Below, piece by piece: positions 25,252 through 33,920 of a stretch of 64,000 nt of DNA; within the stretch, counting starts at the first letter, position 1, and every line of letters begins with the position of its first letter. The notes beneath the pieces were generated by a model that saw only the letters and a list, made by a program, of their open reading frames with translations, was not told where the DNA came from and searched no databases. Location of the stretch: NCBI RefSeq assembly GCF_003651245.1, contig NZ_RAPE01000002.1, forward strand, positions 496,001-560,000, read 5' to 3'. The position numbers and the translations under genes were made by a program. This DNA is from Roseovarius spongiae. GTDB taxonomy: Bacteria; Pseudomonadota; Alphaproteobacteria; Rhodobacterales; Rhodobacteraceae.

Positions 25252-25662
25252 ATGGCTCAGCCAGCCTTTGACGACATCGTGGCGGATTTCGAGTTTCTCG
25301 AGGATTGGGAAGACCGCTATCGCCACGTGATCGAGCTGGGCCGCGCGATGGAGCCGCTTGACGAGGCGCTGAAGGTGCCCGCCACCAAGGTCGACGGCTG
25401 CGCCAGCCAGGTCTGGCTGCATCCGCGGATCAACGGCGGTCGGTTCTCGTTCGAGGGGGACAGCGACGCGATGATCGTGCGCGGCCTGATCGCCGTGCTG
25501 CGCGCGCTCTATAACGGTCTGCCGGTGGCCGAGGTGCCGCGCGTGGACGCGGGCGGGGAACTGGCGCGGCTCAGCCTGAACGAGCACCTGTCGTCGCAAC
25601 GCTCCAACGGGCTGCGCGCGATGATCGAACGCATCCGCATCGTCGCCGCCGCCGAAAGCTGA
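25252..25662 (+). CDS. sufE: SufE-family cysteine desulfurase activator
   Basis: SufE takes persulfide sulfur from the cysteine desulfurase SufS for Fe-S cluster assembly. The 136-aa protein has the family order: FDDIVADFEFLEDWEDRYRH at the N-terminus, the acceptor Cys C50 in KVDGCASQVWL, and LIAVLRALYNG near 88. The ATG at 25252 was chosen over a TTG-type extension because it gives the standard N-terminus and follows GGGGA. It is isolated from other suf genes, as is common in alphaproteobacteria. Confidence 0.92.
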   Translation: MAQPAFDDIVADFEFLEDWEDRYRHVIELGRAMEPLDEALKVPATKVDGCASQVWLHPRINGGRFSFEGDSDAMIVRGLIAVLRALYNGLPVAEVPRVDAGGELARLSLNEHLSSQRSNGLRAMIERIRIVAAAES

Positions 25663-25704
25663 GGCGGCGCAGCGCAGGGGGCATGCCGCGGCAACTGGGT
25701 GATT

Positions 25705-26388
25705 TCAGCCGGGGGACGCGGTCTTGCGCGCCTGGGCCGCCAGCGTGGTGGCGAGGTCGCCGTAGCCGGTGAAGCGGTACTCGAAGTCGAGCCCGAGCCG
25801 CGCCGCGCACTCCTGCGCCTTGGCGTAGAGCGCGGGATCCTCCTTCTGGGCCTGGTAGACCAGCTTGGTGTAGTTGCCGAACACCATTTCGAGCAGCTCG
25901 GGATGCCGGTCGAGCCCCATCGGTTTCCAGACGAAGGCGTCGAACTGCTTGACCAGAAAATCGGTGAGGTAGAAGGCGGTGATCTCGTCGTCGAGCTCGG
26001 CGAAGGCTTCGTTGCCCTCGAAGAAGCTGTAGCAATGCGGGCCGGCGACCATCTCGACGCCCAGCTCGTCGCATTTCGCCTTGAGCAGCCCGCCGGTGCC
26101 GCAATCGGCGTAGACCACGAAGATGCGCTCGAAGCGGCCCTCGTTCTCGCGCACGGTTTGCTCCACGGCGGTTGTGATCCGGTCGGGGTGGAGATGCAGC
26201 TTGGCCGGCAGGCAGGTCAGCGTCATGTGGTCCCAGCCGTTGGCCCGGATCAAGGCGAGGATCTCGCGCGCCAGCGCGCCGCAGGCGATGAGCAGGATGC
26301 GGCCCGCGTCACCGCTCGGGGCCGCAACGGGGGCGAGCCCCTCTTCGGTCAGCGTGGCGTCGCTGGGAAGATGTTCATTCTGTTTCAT
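25705..26388 (-). CDS. DUF1638 protein near split methionine synthase
   Basis: A 227-aa cytoplasmic protein of the DUF1638 family, function unknown. Cysteines in LLIACGALAREI, VYADCGTGGLL and GPHCYSFFEG could bind a metal. Family members are often encoded beside corrinoid methyltransferase genes in methanogens and roseobacters, and here the corrinoid protein gene is two genes upstream on the same strand. A terminator between them suggests a separate transcript. A role in cobalamin loading or reactivation is possible but only inferred from this neighbourhood. Confidence 0.82.
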   Translation of the reverse strand: MKQNEHLPSDATLTEEGLAPVAAPSGDAGRILLIACGALAREILALIRANGWDHMTLTCLPAKLHLHPDRITTAVEQTVRENEGRFERIFVVYADCGTGGLLKAKCDELGVEMVAGPHCYSFFEGNEAFAELDDEITAFYLTDFLVKQFDAFVWKPMGLDRHPELLEMVFGNYTKLVYQAQKEDPALYAKAQECAARLGLDFEYRFTGYGDLATTLAAQARKTASPG

Positions 26389-26419
26389 GCCGTTGCTCCG
26401 CCTTGCCGTGGTTCATTGT

Positions 26420-26593
26420 TCAGTGGCGCTTGCCGGCGCGCCAGACAGTGAGTCGCAAGGCGGCGCAGCCGATCAGCGCGATGGCGAGCGGCGCGGCCGG
26501 GGCGGCCGGAACAATGAGCGTCGCGCTCCATATCGTCGCCCCCGCCGCCGCGATGACGCAGGCGAGGATCATGATGAATTTCCCAAGAGGCAT
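26420..26593 (-). CDS. Small two-helix membrane protein
   Basis: A 57-aa protein consisting of two hydrophobic helices (KFIMILACVIAAAGATIWSA and PLAIALIGCAALRLTVW) and a basic end RAGKRH. The ATG at 26593 follows GGAAAGGAA with correct spacing; a longer frame to 26683 crosses the upstream terminator and was rejected. It lies between the corrinoid protein and DUF1638 genes. Family not recognised. Confidence 0.65.
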   Translation of the reverse strand: MPLGKFIMILACVIAAAGATIWSATLIVPAAPAAPLAIALIGCAALRLTVWRAGKRH

Positions 26594-26641
26594 GGCGGGT
26601 TCCTTTCCCTCTTGCATATAGGCGTGACGAGGCACGAAGAA

Positions 26642-26667
26642 ACCCCGCCCGGGGACACGGGCGGGGT
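26642..26667 (-). terminator. Intrinsic terminator of the corrinoid protein gene
   Basis: On the minus strand the stem is ACCCCGCCC / GGGCGGGGT with an 8-nt loop, followed by TTCTTCG, 49 bp after the stop at 26717. It separates the corrinoid gene from the two downstream genes. Confidence 0.85.
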
Positions 26668-26716
26668 CATGGATCATGCACACTCGCCGCGTGCTTCTAT
26701 CGTTCTCGGGCGGCGG

Positions 26717-27421
<705 letters not shown>

Positions 27422-27652
27422 GGATGCTATCCCCATAGTGTTGAGGCCCTTGAGGACCGCGTGTTTCCCAAGCCAGCTTTGGGTCTTTTGCCGGCGCCTG
27501 ACTTAGCGAAATGCGACACTGGCCGCGCTTCTTCCGACCTTTAGCCCGGATTCGCTCCGGGGCGGAGCGGCAATCGCGCGAAATCACGTGAAAAATAGTC
27601 AGGATGATCATGACTTGTTGCGCAGGTTCATGTTTCGTTCTATCTTTGCCCC

Positions 27653-28762
27653 ATGTCGCATCACCAGAGCCTTCCCATCGATCAGCGCATCGCCGGACGC
27701 GGCGCCGTCAGCAACCGGGCGGGCCGGTATGAGCGATGCGAGCGGCGGTACGAGGCGGACGGCTGGCCCGGCGACGGGGTCGGCGACGGGGCCGGGCAGG
27801 GGCCCGAGCGGGTGCTGCGCACCGAAACGACGATCGAGGCGCCGCGCCGGGTCATCACCTACAACCGCTCGCCCGACCTGCCGTTCGACCGCTCGATCAA
27901 TCCCTACCGGGGATGCGAGCATGGCTGCGTCTACTGTTTCGCGCGGCCCACCCACGCCTGGCTGGGCCTGTCGGCGGGGCTCGACTTCGAAACGCGGCTG
28001 GTGGCGCGCCCCGAGGCGCCCGCGCGGCTGCGGGCTGAACTGCGTCACCGGACCTACACGCCCAGGACCATCGCCATCGGGACCAATACCGATCCCTATC
28101 AACCCATCGAGAAGACGCACGGGGTGACGCGCGGGGTGCTCGAGGTGCTGCGCGATTTCCGCCATCCGGTCGGGATCGTGACCAAGGGGACGCTCATCGA
28201 GCGCGACATCGACATCCTGCGCGACATGGCGCGCGACCGGCTGGTGCGGGTCGGGATCTCGGTCACGACGCTGGACCCGGCGCTGTCGCGGCGGCTCGAG
28301 CCGCGCGCGCCCGCGCCGGCGCGCCGCCTGGCCACGATCCGCGCGCTGAGCGCGGCGGGGATCGAGGTGCGGATCATGACCTCTCCGCTGATCCCGGGCC
28401 TCACCGATCACGAGCTCGAATCGATGCTCGAGGCGGGCCGGGACGCCGGCGCGGTCGCGGCGAGCTGGATCATGCTGCGCCTGCCGCGGGAGGTTTCGCC
28501 GCTCTTTCGCGAATGGCTGGCGACGCATTATCCGGATCGCCTGAACCGCGTCATGGGTCACGTGCGCGCCATGCATGGCGGCAAGGATTACGACGCGCGC
28601 TGGGACCGGCGGATGCGCGGGACCGGCCCCTATGCCGGTATTGTCGCTCAGCGGTTCAGCAAGGCCGCGCGGCGGCTGGGACTGGACCGGGCGCTGGCGC
28701 CGTTGCGCACGGATCTCTTCCGCGCGCCGGTCGAGAACGGCGACCAGATGGAGTTGTTCTGA
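27653..28762 (+). CDS. PA0069-family radical SAM protein
   Basis: A 369-aa radical SAM enzyme of the PA0069/Rv2578c group, related to spore photoproduct lyase; the reaction is unknown. The [4Fe-4S] motif is C-x3-C-x2-C in NPYRGCEHGCVYCFARPTH near residue 85-100. A glycine-rich N-terminal extension precedes it. GTNTDPYQPIEKTHGVTRG near 144, VGISVTTLDPALSRRLEPR near 200 and IMTSPLIPGLTDHELESML near 242 are typical of the family. It lies between the corrinoid protein and homocysteine methyltransferase genes but on the other strand, so a link to them is uncertain. Confidence 0.9.
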   Translation: MSHHQSLPIDQRIAGRGAVSNRAGRYERCERRYEADGWPGDGVGDGAGQGPERVLRTETTIEAPRRVITYNRSPDLPFDRSINPYRGCEHGCVYCFARPTHAWLGLSAGLDFETRLVARPEAPARLRAELRHRTYTPRTIAIGTNTDPYQPIEKTHGVTRGVLEVLRDFRHPVGIVTKGTLIERDIDILRDMARDRLVRVGISVTTLDPALSRRLEPRAPAPARRLATIRALSAAGIEVRIMTSPLIPGLTDHELESMLEAGRDAGAVAASWIMLRLPREVSPLFREWLATHYPDRLNRVMGHVRAMHGGKDYDARWDRRMRGTGPYAGIVAQRFSKAARRLGLDRALAPLRTDLFRAPVENGDQMELF

Positions 28763-28774
28763 AACGGCGCCGTA

Positions 28775-28823
28775 CAAGGCTTTTGAAGCAAAAGCCTTGC
28801 CAATTCTCTTGGCAAGAGAATTG
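28775..28823. terminator. Tandem double hairpin between convergent genes
   Basis: Hairpin 1 is CAAGGCTTTT / AAAAGCCTTG with the loop GAAGC (28775-28799). After one base, hairpin 2 is CAATTCTCTT / AAGAGAATTG with the loop GGC (28801-28823). Both are perfect 10-bp stems with A/T runs suitable for termination on either strand. The same two-part layout, inverted, is at 42171-42220. Confidence 0.8.
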
Positions 28824-28826
28824 CGC

Positions 28827-29837
28827 TCAGCGGCGGCGGCGAGAACGGCGCGAGGGTTGCGGGCTGTCGTCGCCGGTGCCGTCCACCGCCGAGGAGAACG
28901 CGCCGAGCGTCTGGGTGATCTGCTCGAGCGTCGGGCGCGGGCCGCGGTCGCGGGTTTCCAGCGCCGCGCGCATCTTGGTGAGGTGCTCGGGCATGGTGCC
29001 GCAGCAGCCGCCGATGATCGTCGCGCCAGCATCCCGCGCGAGGCAGGCGTATTCGGCCATCAATTCGGGCGTGCCGTCGTAATGGATGTGCCCGTCCACG
29101 TATTTCGGGATGCCCGCGTTGCCCTTGGCGACGATCGGGCGTTCGCTTCCCTGCGCGACGAAGCCCAGCACGGTGCGCAGCAGGTCGGAGGCGCCGACGC
29201 CGCAATTCGCGCCGTAGGCCAGCGGCGCGTGGTCGAGCGTCTCGACCATGTGGGCCATGTCCGAGGAGGTCATGCCCATCATCGTGCGCCCGGCGGTGTC
29301 GAAGCTCATCGTGCCGCACCAGGGCATGCCAGCGAGGCGAAACGCCTCGGCCGCGGCCTTGTATTCCTCTGGCGCTGAAATCGTCTCGAGCCAGCAGACA
29401 TCCGCGCCGCCCTCTTTCAGCCCCTCGGCCTGTTCGTGGAAAATCTCGACGGCGAGCTCATGGGTGAGCGCGCCCATCGGGGCCATGATCTCGCCCGTGG
29501 GGCCGACCGAGCCGGCGACCACGATATCGCGGTCGGTCCTGTCGGCCACCTCGCGGCCCAGTTCGGCGGCGATGCGGCTGAGTTCGCGCGCGCGCTTCTG
29601 CGCGCCGTGCAGCTTCAGCCGCGCGGCGTTGCCGCCGAACGAGTTGGTCAGGAACAGATCGCTCCCCGCGTCGACGGCCATCCGGTAGAGCTTCGTGATC
29701 CGGTCGGGATGCCAGTCGTTCCACATCTCGGGCGCCTCGCCCGATTCCAGGCCCATGTTGAACAGGTTGGTGCCGGTCGCCCCGTCGGCGAGAATCCATT
29801 CGCGGGCGGCGATCATGCGGGCAAGCGCGTTGGTCAT
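28827..29837 (-). CDS. Homocysteine S-methyltransferase (split MetH / BHMT-type)
   Basis: A 336-aa zinc TIM-barrel that methylates homocysteine. The N-terminal catalytic start is WILADGATGTNLFNMGLESG, LFLTNSFGGNAARL follows near residue 61, and the zinc cysteines are in YGANCGVGASD near 208 and IIGGCCGTMPEHL near 272. Annotators usually call it betaine-homocysteine methyltransferase, but with a free corrinoid protein next door it is more likely the MetH N-terminal module using methylcobalamin. The C-terminus ends SPQPSRRSRRRR, a basic tail also seen on the methyl-THF methyltransferase at 8355. ATG 29837 follows AGGAGAG. Confidence 0.88.
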   Translation of the reverse strand: MTNALARMIAAREWILADGATGTNLFNMGLESGEAPEMWNDWHPDRITKLYRMAVDAGSDLFLTNSFGGNAARLKLHGAQKRARELSRIAAELGREVADRTDRDIVVAGSVGPTGEIMAPMGALTHELAVEIFHEQAEGLKEGGADVCWLETISAPEEYKAAAEAFRLAGMPWCGTMSFDTAGRTMMGMTSSDMAHMVETLDHAPLAYGANCGVGASDLLRTVLGFVAQGSERPIVAKGNAGIPKYVDGHIHYDGTPELMAEYACLARDAGATIIGGCCGTMPEHLTKMRAALETRDRGPRPTLEQITQTLGAFSSAVDGTGDDSPQPSRRSRRRR

Positions 29838-29923
29838 CAATCTCTCCTGGGACTGCTGCGCGTCTTTTGTCACGGCCGCGTCCGCGCTGCAAACCTGTAA
29901 TCGGGGCGGGGCGCCCCGGACCT

Positions 29924-30238
29924 TCAGTTTTCCTCGATTAATTGCGCCATGGCCTCGGCCAACAGTTCCTCCATCTTGGCGCGGATCGTGTCGGGATCGG
30001 CCCGGTCGCCGAGATCGGCGGCGACCTTGCGCACGACGTCCTCGTGGCCGGCCTCTTCGAAATCGGCGCGGATCACTTCCTGCGCGTAGGCCTGCGCGTC
30101 GTCGCCGGTCTTGCCCATCAGGTCGGCGGCCCAGAGGCCCAGCAGCTTGTTCCGGCGCGCTTCGGCCCTGAACTTCATCTGTTCGTCATGGGCGAACTTG
30201 TTCTCGAATGCGTTCTTTCGTTCATCGAATGTGGTCAC
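29924..30238 (-). CDS. DUF1476 protein, F1-ATPase inhibitor zeta-like
   Basis: A 104-aa helical protein of the DUF1476 family. The Paracoccus denitrificans member is the zeta subunit, which inhibits ATP hydrolysis by F1Fo-ATP synthase. The conserved start is [20 protein letters not shown], followed by [19 protein letters not shown] near residue 26 and [15 protein letters not shown] near 60. The start is GTG 30238, about 10 nt after AGGAGAGGG; no ATG gives the family N-terminus. It is divergent from purC and transcribed alone. Confidence 0.92.
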   Translation of the reverse strand: MTTFDERKNAFENKFAHDEQMKFRAEARRNKLLGLWAADLMGKTGDDAQAYAQEVIRADFEEAGHEDVVRKVAADLGDRADPDTIRAKMEELLAEAMAQLIEEN

Positions 30239-30412
30239 GGTGTCAAATCCCTCTCCTGCAGGCGTGGCGTTGTCCCCAGATATGGCCGCGGGCGCGCGCG
30301 ACCGCAAGGGTTTCGCGCGACCTTGCGGCAGTGCGGCGCATGGACTATGAGGACGCCATGGAACGCGGGGGGCCATCGCCCGCCCGCCGTTCCCGGCACC
30401 GATGGAGTTGTC

Positions 30413-31174
30413 ATGGCGCGTCGCAAGAAAATCTACGAAGGCAAGGCGAAAACCCTCTACGAGGGGCCCGAGCCGGGGACCATCGTCCAGTATTTCAAGG
30501 ACGACGCCACCGCGTTCAACGCCGAGAAGAAGGCGGTGATCGAGGGCAAGGGGGTGCTCAACAACATCCTCAGCGAATATTTCATGACCGGGCTCAACAA
30601 CATCGGCGTGCCGACCCATTTCCTCAAGCGGCTCAACATGCGCGAGCAGCTGGTGCGCGCGGTCGAGATCATCCCGCTGGAGGTGATCGTGCGCAATTAC
30701 GCCGCCGGCAGCATGGCCAAGCGGCTGGGGCTGGACGAGGGCGCGCAACTGCCGCGCCCGATCGTGGAATACTGTCTCAAGGACGACGCGCTTGGCGATC
30801 CGCTGGTCACCGAGGAGCATATCGCCGCCTTCAACTGGGCCAGCCAGCAGGACATGGACGACATGCTGAGCCTCGCGCTGCGCGTCAACGACTTCCTGTC
30901 AGGGGTGATGTTCGGCGTGGGCATCCGGCTGATCGACTTCAAGATCGAGATCGGCCGCGTCTATGACGGCGATTTCCAGCGCCTCATCGTCGCCGACGAG
31001 ATCAGCCCGGATTCCTGCCGTCTCTGGGACATCGAGACCGGCCAGAAGCTCGACAAGGACGTGTTCCGCCGCGATCTCGGCAACCTGACGGACGCCTATA
31101 CCGAAGTGGCCAAGCGTCTTGGCGTGCTGCCCAAGGGCGCGACGCCGATGGCGCGGCCGACACTCATCAACTGA
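30413..31174 (+). CDS. purC: SAICAR synthase
   Basis: This enzyme joins CAIR and aspartate in purine synthesis. The 253-aa protein begins [20 protein letters not shown] and has [18 protein letters not shown] near residue 27, [18 protein letters not shown] near 91, [10 protein letters not shown] near 173 and [12 protein letters not shown] near 194. All are family motifs and the length is normal. The frame is open far upstream, but ATG 30413 gives the standard start. purS follows after 14 bp and purQ overlaps purS, so the three form one operon. Confidence 0.97.
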   Translation: MARRKKIYEGKAKTLYEGPEPGTIVQYFKDDATAFNAEKKAVIEGKGVLNNILSEYFMTGLNNIGVPTHFLKRLNMREQLVRAVEIIPLEVIVRNYAAGSMAKRLGLDEGAQLPRPIVEYCLKDDALGDPLVTEEHIAAFNWASQQDMDDMLSLALRVNDFLSGVMFGVGIRLIDFKIEIGRVYDGDFQRLIVADEISPDSCRLWDIETGQKLDKDVFRRDLGNLTDAYTEVAKRLGVLPKGATPMARPTLIN

Positions 31175-31188
31175 AAGGCCATGACGCG

Positions 31189-31428
31189 ATGAAGGCACGG
31201 GTGCATATCATGCTGAAGAACGGCGTTCTCGACCCGCAGGGCGAGGCGGTGCGCCACGCGCTGGGAAGCCTCGGCTTTGACGGCGTCAACGGCGTGCGCC
31301 AGGGCAAGGTGATCGAACTCGACCTTACCGAAACCGACGCCGACCGTGCGCGCGAAAGCGTGACCGCCATGTGCGAGAAGCTGCTCGCCAATACCGTGAT
31401 CGAAAGCTATTCGGTGGAGATCGCCTGA
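31189..31428 (+). CDS. purS: Phosphoribosylformylglycinamidine synthase subunit PurS
   Basis: A 79-aa subunit of the three-part FGAM synthase (PurS-PurQ-PurL). It starts MKARVHIMLKNGVLDPQGEA and contains HALGSLGFDGVNGVRQGKVI, the typical dimer fold. PurS bridges the glutaminase and synthase subunits. The purL gene of the same complex is at the far end of this window (61986), about 30 kb away. Confidence 0.96.
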   Translation: MKARVHIMLKNGVLDPQGEAVRHALGSLGFDGVNGVRQGKVIELDLTETDADRARESVTAMCEKLLANTVIESYSVEIA

Positions 31429-32096
31429 TGCATGCCGCCGTGATCGTTTTCCCGGGGTCGAACTGCGATCGCGATCTCGCCGTCGCGTTCGAACGCGCGG
31501 GGGCGCGCGTGTCGATGGTCTGGCACAAGGACACGGAACTGCCCGCGGGCGTCGATCTGATCGCCGTGCCGGGGGGCTTTTCGTTCGGGGATTACCTGCG
31601 CTGCGGCGCGATCGCGGCCAATTCGCCGATCTGCCGCTCGGTCGTGGCGCATGCGCGCAAGGGGGGTCATGTCCTTGGGATCTGCAACGGCTTCCAGGTG
31701 CTGACCGAAACCGGGCTGCTGCCCGGCGCGCTGTTGCGCAACGCGCGGCTGAAATACGTCTGCAAACCGGTGCATTTGCAGGTTACGACCGCCGAGTCCG
31801 TCTATACGCGCGGCTTTGATGCGGGGCAGGTCATCACGGTTCCGGTGGCGCATCACGACGGCAATTACCACTGCGGCGACGAAACCCTCGCGCGGCTGCG
31901 CGGCGAGGACCGGATCGCGTTCCGCTACGTGGACAACCCGAACGGGTCGGTGGACCACATCGCCGGCATCCTGTCGGAAAACCGCCGCGTGCTGGGCATG
32001 ATGCCCCATCCCGAGCGGATGGCCGAACCCGCGCATGGCGGGACCGACGGCGCGTCGATGTTCACCGGGCTGGTGGATGCGCTCGTCGCCGCGTGA
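31428..32096 (+). CDS. purQ: Phosphoribosylformylglycinamidine synthase subunit PurQ
   Basis: The 222-aa glutaminase subunit of FGAM synthase, which supplies ammonia to PurL. The class I amidotransferase triad is visible: nucleophile Cys in HVLGICNGFQVL near residue 85, and His and Glu in GMMPHPERMAEP near 195. VPGGFSFGDYLRCGAIAANS near 47 is also typical. ATG 31428 overlaps the purS stop (TGATG), so translation is coupled. Confidence 0.97.
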   Translation: MHAAVIVFPGSNCDRDLAVAFERAGARVSMVWHKDTELPAGVDLIAVPGGFSFGDYLRCGAIAANSPICRSVVAHARKGGHVLGICNGFQVLTETGLLPGALLRNARLKYVCKPVHLQVTTAESVYTRGFDAGQVITVPVAHHDGNYHCGDETLARLRGEDRIAFRYVDNPNGSVDHIAGILSENRRVLGMMPHPERMAEPAHGGTDGASMFTGLVDALVAA

Positions 32097-32143
32097 GGCG
32101 CCAAGGCCTTGAGGCGGGGCGCGCGCGCGCTTAACCTGACAGG

Positions 32144-33904
32144 ATGAACACGCAAGCGCCCCCTCGCGGAAAACAGTGGACGCGCACGACAGGCTGGCGC
32201 GTGCGCGTGCTCCTGCTGGTGATGACGCTGGCGGCGGTCGCGACGGTCTATGTCACCAACCGGCTGCTGACCGACCGGTTCACCCAGAACACCCGCAACC
32301 GGGCCGAGCTGCGCCTCGTGCTCTATTCCGGCAACCTGCTGAGCGAACTGCGCCAGAACGCCATCGTTCCGCAGCTTCTCGCGCGGGATCCCGCGCTGAT
32401 TTCAGCCCTCAATTCAGGCGATTACCAGCTTTCGACGCAGCGGCTCATCTCGTTCGTGACCGAGATCAGCGCAGCCTCCCTCACCCTGCTGGACAAGGAC
32501 GGGCGCACCGTCGCCTCGACCGACCGCAACTCGATCGGGGAAAGCCATCGCGCGGCGCCCTACTACGTCGACGCGGTCCGCTCGAAGGACACGGTTTTCA
32601 AGGTCTTGCAGCGCGAAACGGGCAAGTACGACTTCTTCTACTCCCGCCGCATCGAGAGCCAGGGCAACCTTGTCGGGGTCATCGTGGTCGAGATCGACCT
32701 GGCCAAGTTCGAACGCGCCTGGGCGGGGATTTCCGATGCGGTGCTGGTGACCGACAGCGAAGGCGTCATCATCCTGTCGACCGAGCCGCGCTGGCGCGGG
32801 CTGACCGAGGCCGAGGCGCTGCATCACGAACCGGTCGCCAGCGCCATCGAGCGCGCGATTCAGGCCACCGCCGACTGGACGCAACTGCCCGCCGACGCCT
32901 ACGTCAAGGGCGAGGCGGTGATGCGCGTCGAGGGGCGCGTGGCGTTTCGCGGCTGGCGCATCGCCAGCTTCACCACCTACGCGAGCGTGCGCGAGAAGGT
33001 GAACGGGTTTCTCGCGCTCGAGATCATGGGTTTTGCGATTCTGCTGGCGCTGGCGTTCTATTTCCTCAACCGCAAGACGGCGGTGCGCGCCGCCCTGTTC
33101 CAGCGCGAATCGGCAGAGCTTCGCGCATTGAACAGGCGGTTGCAGCGGGAAATCGCCGAGCGCGAAAGGGTGCAGGAGAACCTCGCCGTGGCCGAACAGA
33201 CGCTGGCGCAAAGCTCCAAGCTCGCCGCGCTGGGCGAGATGTCGGCCGCCGTCAGCCACGAGCTGAACCAGCCGCTGGCGGCGATGAAGACCTATCTGGC
33301 GGGCGCGCGCCTGCTGATCAGCCGCCACCGCCCGGAGGAGGCGCTGTCGTCGTTCCAGCGGATCGACGACCTGATCGAGCGGATGGGCGCGATCACCCGG
33401 CAGCTCAAGAGCTACGCGCGCCACGCGGGCAACACGTTCGAGCCCGTCAACATGGGCGATTCGCTGGCTTCCGCGCTCGCGATGATGGAGCCGCAACTGC
33501 GCCAACGACGCGTCACCATCGACCAGGCGCTGCCTGACACGCCGGTGATGGTGATGGGCGACCGCGTGCGCATCGAACAAGTCATGGTGAACCTGTTGCG
33601 CAACGCGCTTGATGCGACCGAGGGGGTGGAGGACGCGCAGATCGACATCGTGCTGGCGGCGGGCGACACTGCCACGCTGTCGCTGCGCGACAACGGTCAC
33701 GGCATCGAGGATACCGACAACCTGTTCGAGCCGTTCTACACGACCAAGCAGCCCGGCGACGGCGTTGGGCTGGGGCTTGCCATTTCCTCGGGGATCGTGA
33801 ACGACCTCGGGGGCCGTCTCACCGCGCGAAACGCCGTCGCGGGGGGGGCTGTTTTCGAGATGCAGCTGCCTATCTTGAACGCGGAGAGCCAGGCAGCGGA
33901 ATGA
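32144..33904 (+). CDS. Sensor histidine kinase, DctB-like
   Basis: A 586-aa membrane sensor kinase, the likely partner of the response regulator that follows. There are two transmembrane helices (about residues 20-42 and 288-310) around a ~245-residue periplasmic double-PAS-like domain with TLLDKDGRTVASTDRNSIG near 112, as in DctB C4-dicarboxylate sensors. A short coiled coil leads to the phospho-acceptor H372 in SAAVSHELNQPLAAMKTYLA, then N-box NLLRNALDATEG, RDNGHGIEDTDNLFEPFYTT and VGLGLAISSGIV. The gene order kinase-regulator and domain plan fit DctBD; the ligand is not proven. Confidence 0.85.
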   Translation: MNTQAPPRGKQWTRTTGWRVRVLLLVMTLAAVATVYVTNRLLTDRFTQNTRNRAELRLVLYSGNLLSELRQNAIVPQLLARDPALISALNSGDYQLSTQRLISFVTEISAASLTLLDKDGRTVASTDRNSIGESHRAAPYYVDAVRSKDTVFKVLQRETGKYDFFYSRRIESQGNLVGVIVVEIDLAKFERAWAGISDAVLVTDSEGVIILSTEPRWRGLTEAEALHHEPVASAIERAIQATADWTQLPADAYVKGEAVMRVEGRVAFRGWRIASFTTYASVREKVNGFLALEIMGFAILLALAFYFLNRKTAVRAALFQRESAELRALNRRLQREIAERERVQENLAVAEQTLAQSSKLAALGEMSAAVSHELNQPLAAMKTYLAGARLLISRHRPEEALSSFQRIDDLIERMGAITRQLKSYARHAGNTFEPVNMGDSLASALAMMEPQLRQRRVTIDQALPDTPVMVMGDRVRIEQVMVNLLRNALDATEGVEDAQIDIVLAAGDTATLSLRDNGHGIEDTDNLFEPFYTTKQPGDGVGLGLAISSGIVNDLGGRLTARNAVAGGAVFEMQLPILNAESQAAE

Positions 33905-33920
33905 TGCGGAGGATGGACCC

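Noticed and set aside
27490..27503. B12-box-like string (AGTCAGGCGCCGGC on the minus strand) before the corrinoid protein gene, possible cobalamin riboswitch
   Set aside because: One base short of the consensus, and the other conserved riboswitch parts (GCCACTG, GGGAAGG in the right order) are missing.
32101..32120. 10-bp palindrome CAAGGCCTTG after purQ as terminator
   Set aside because: No loop, no flanking pairing and no T-run; likely chance in GC-rich sequence.
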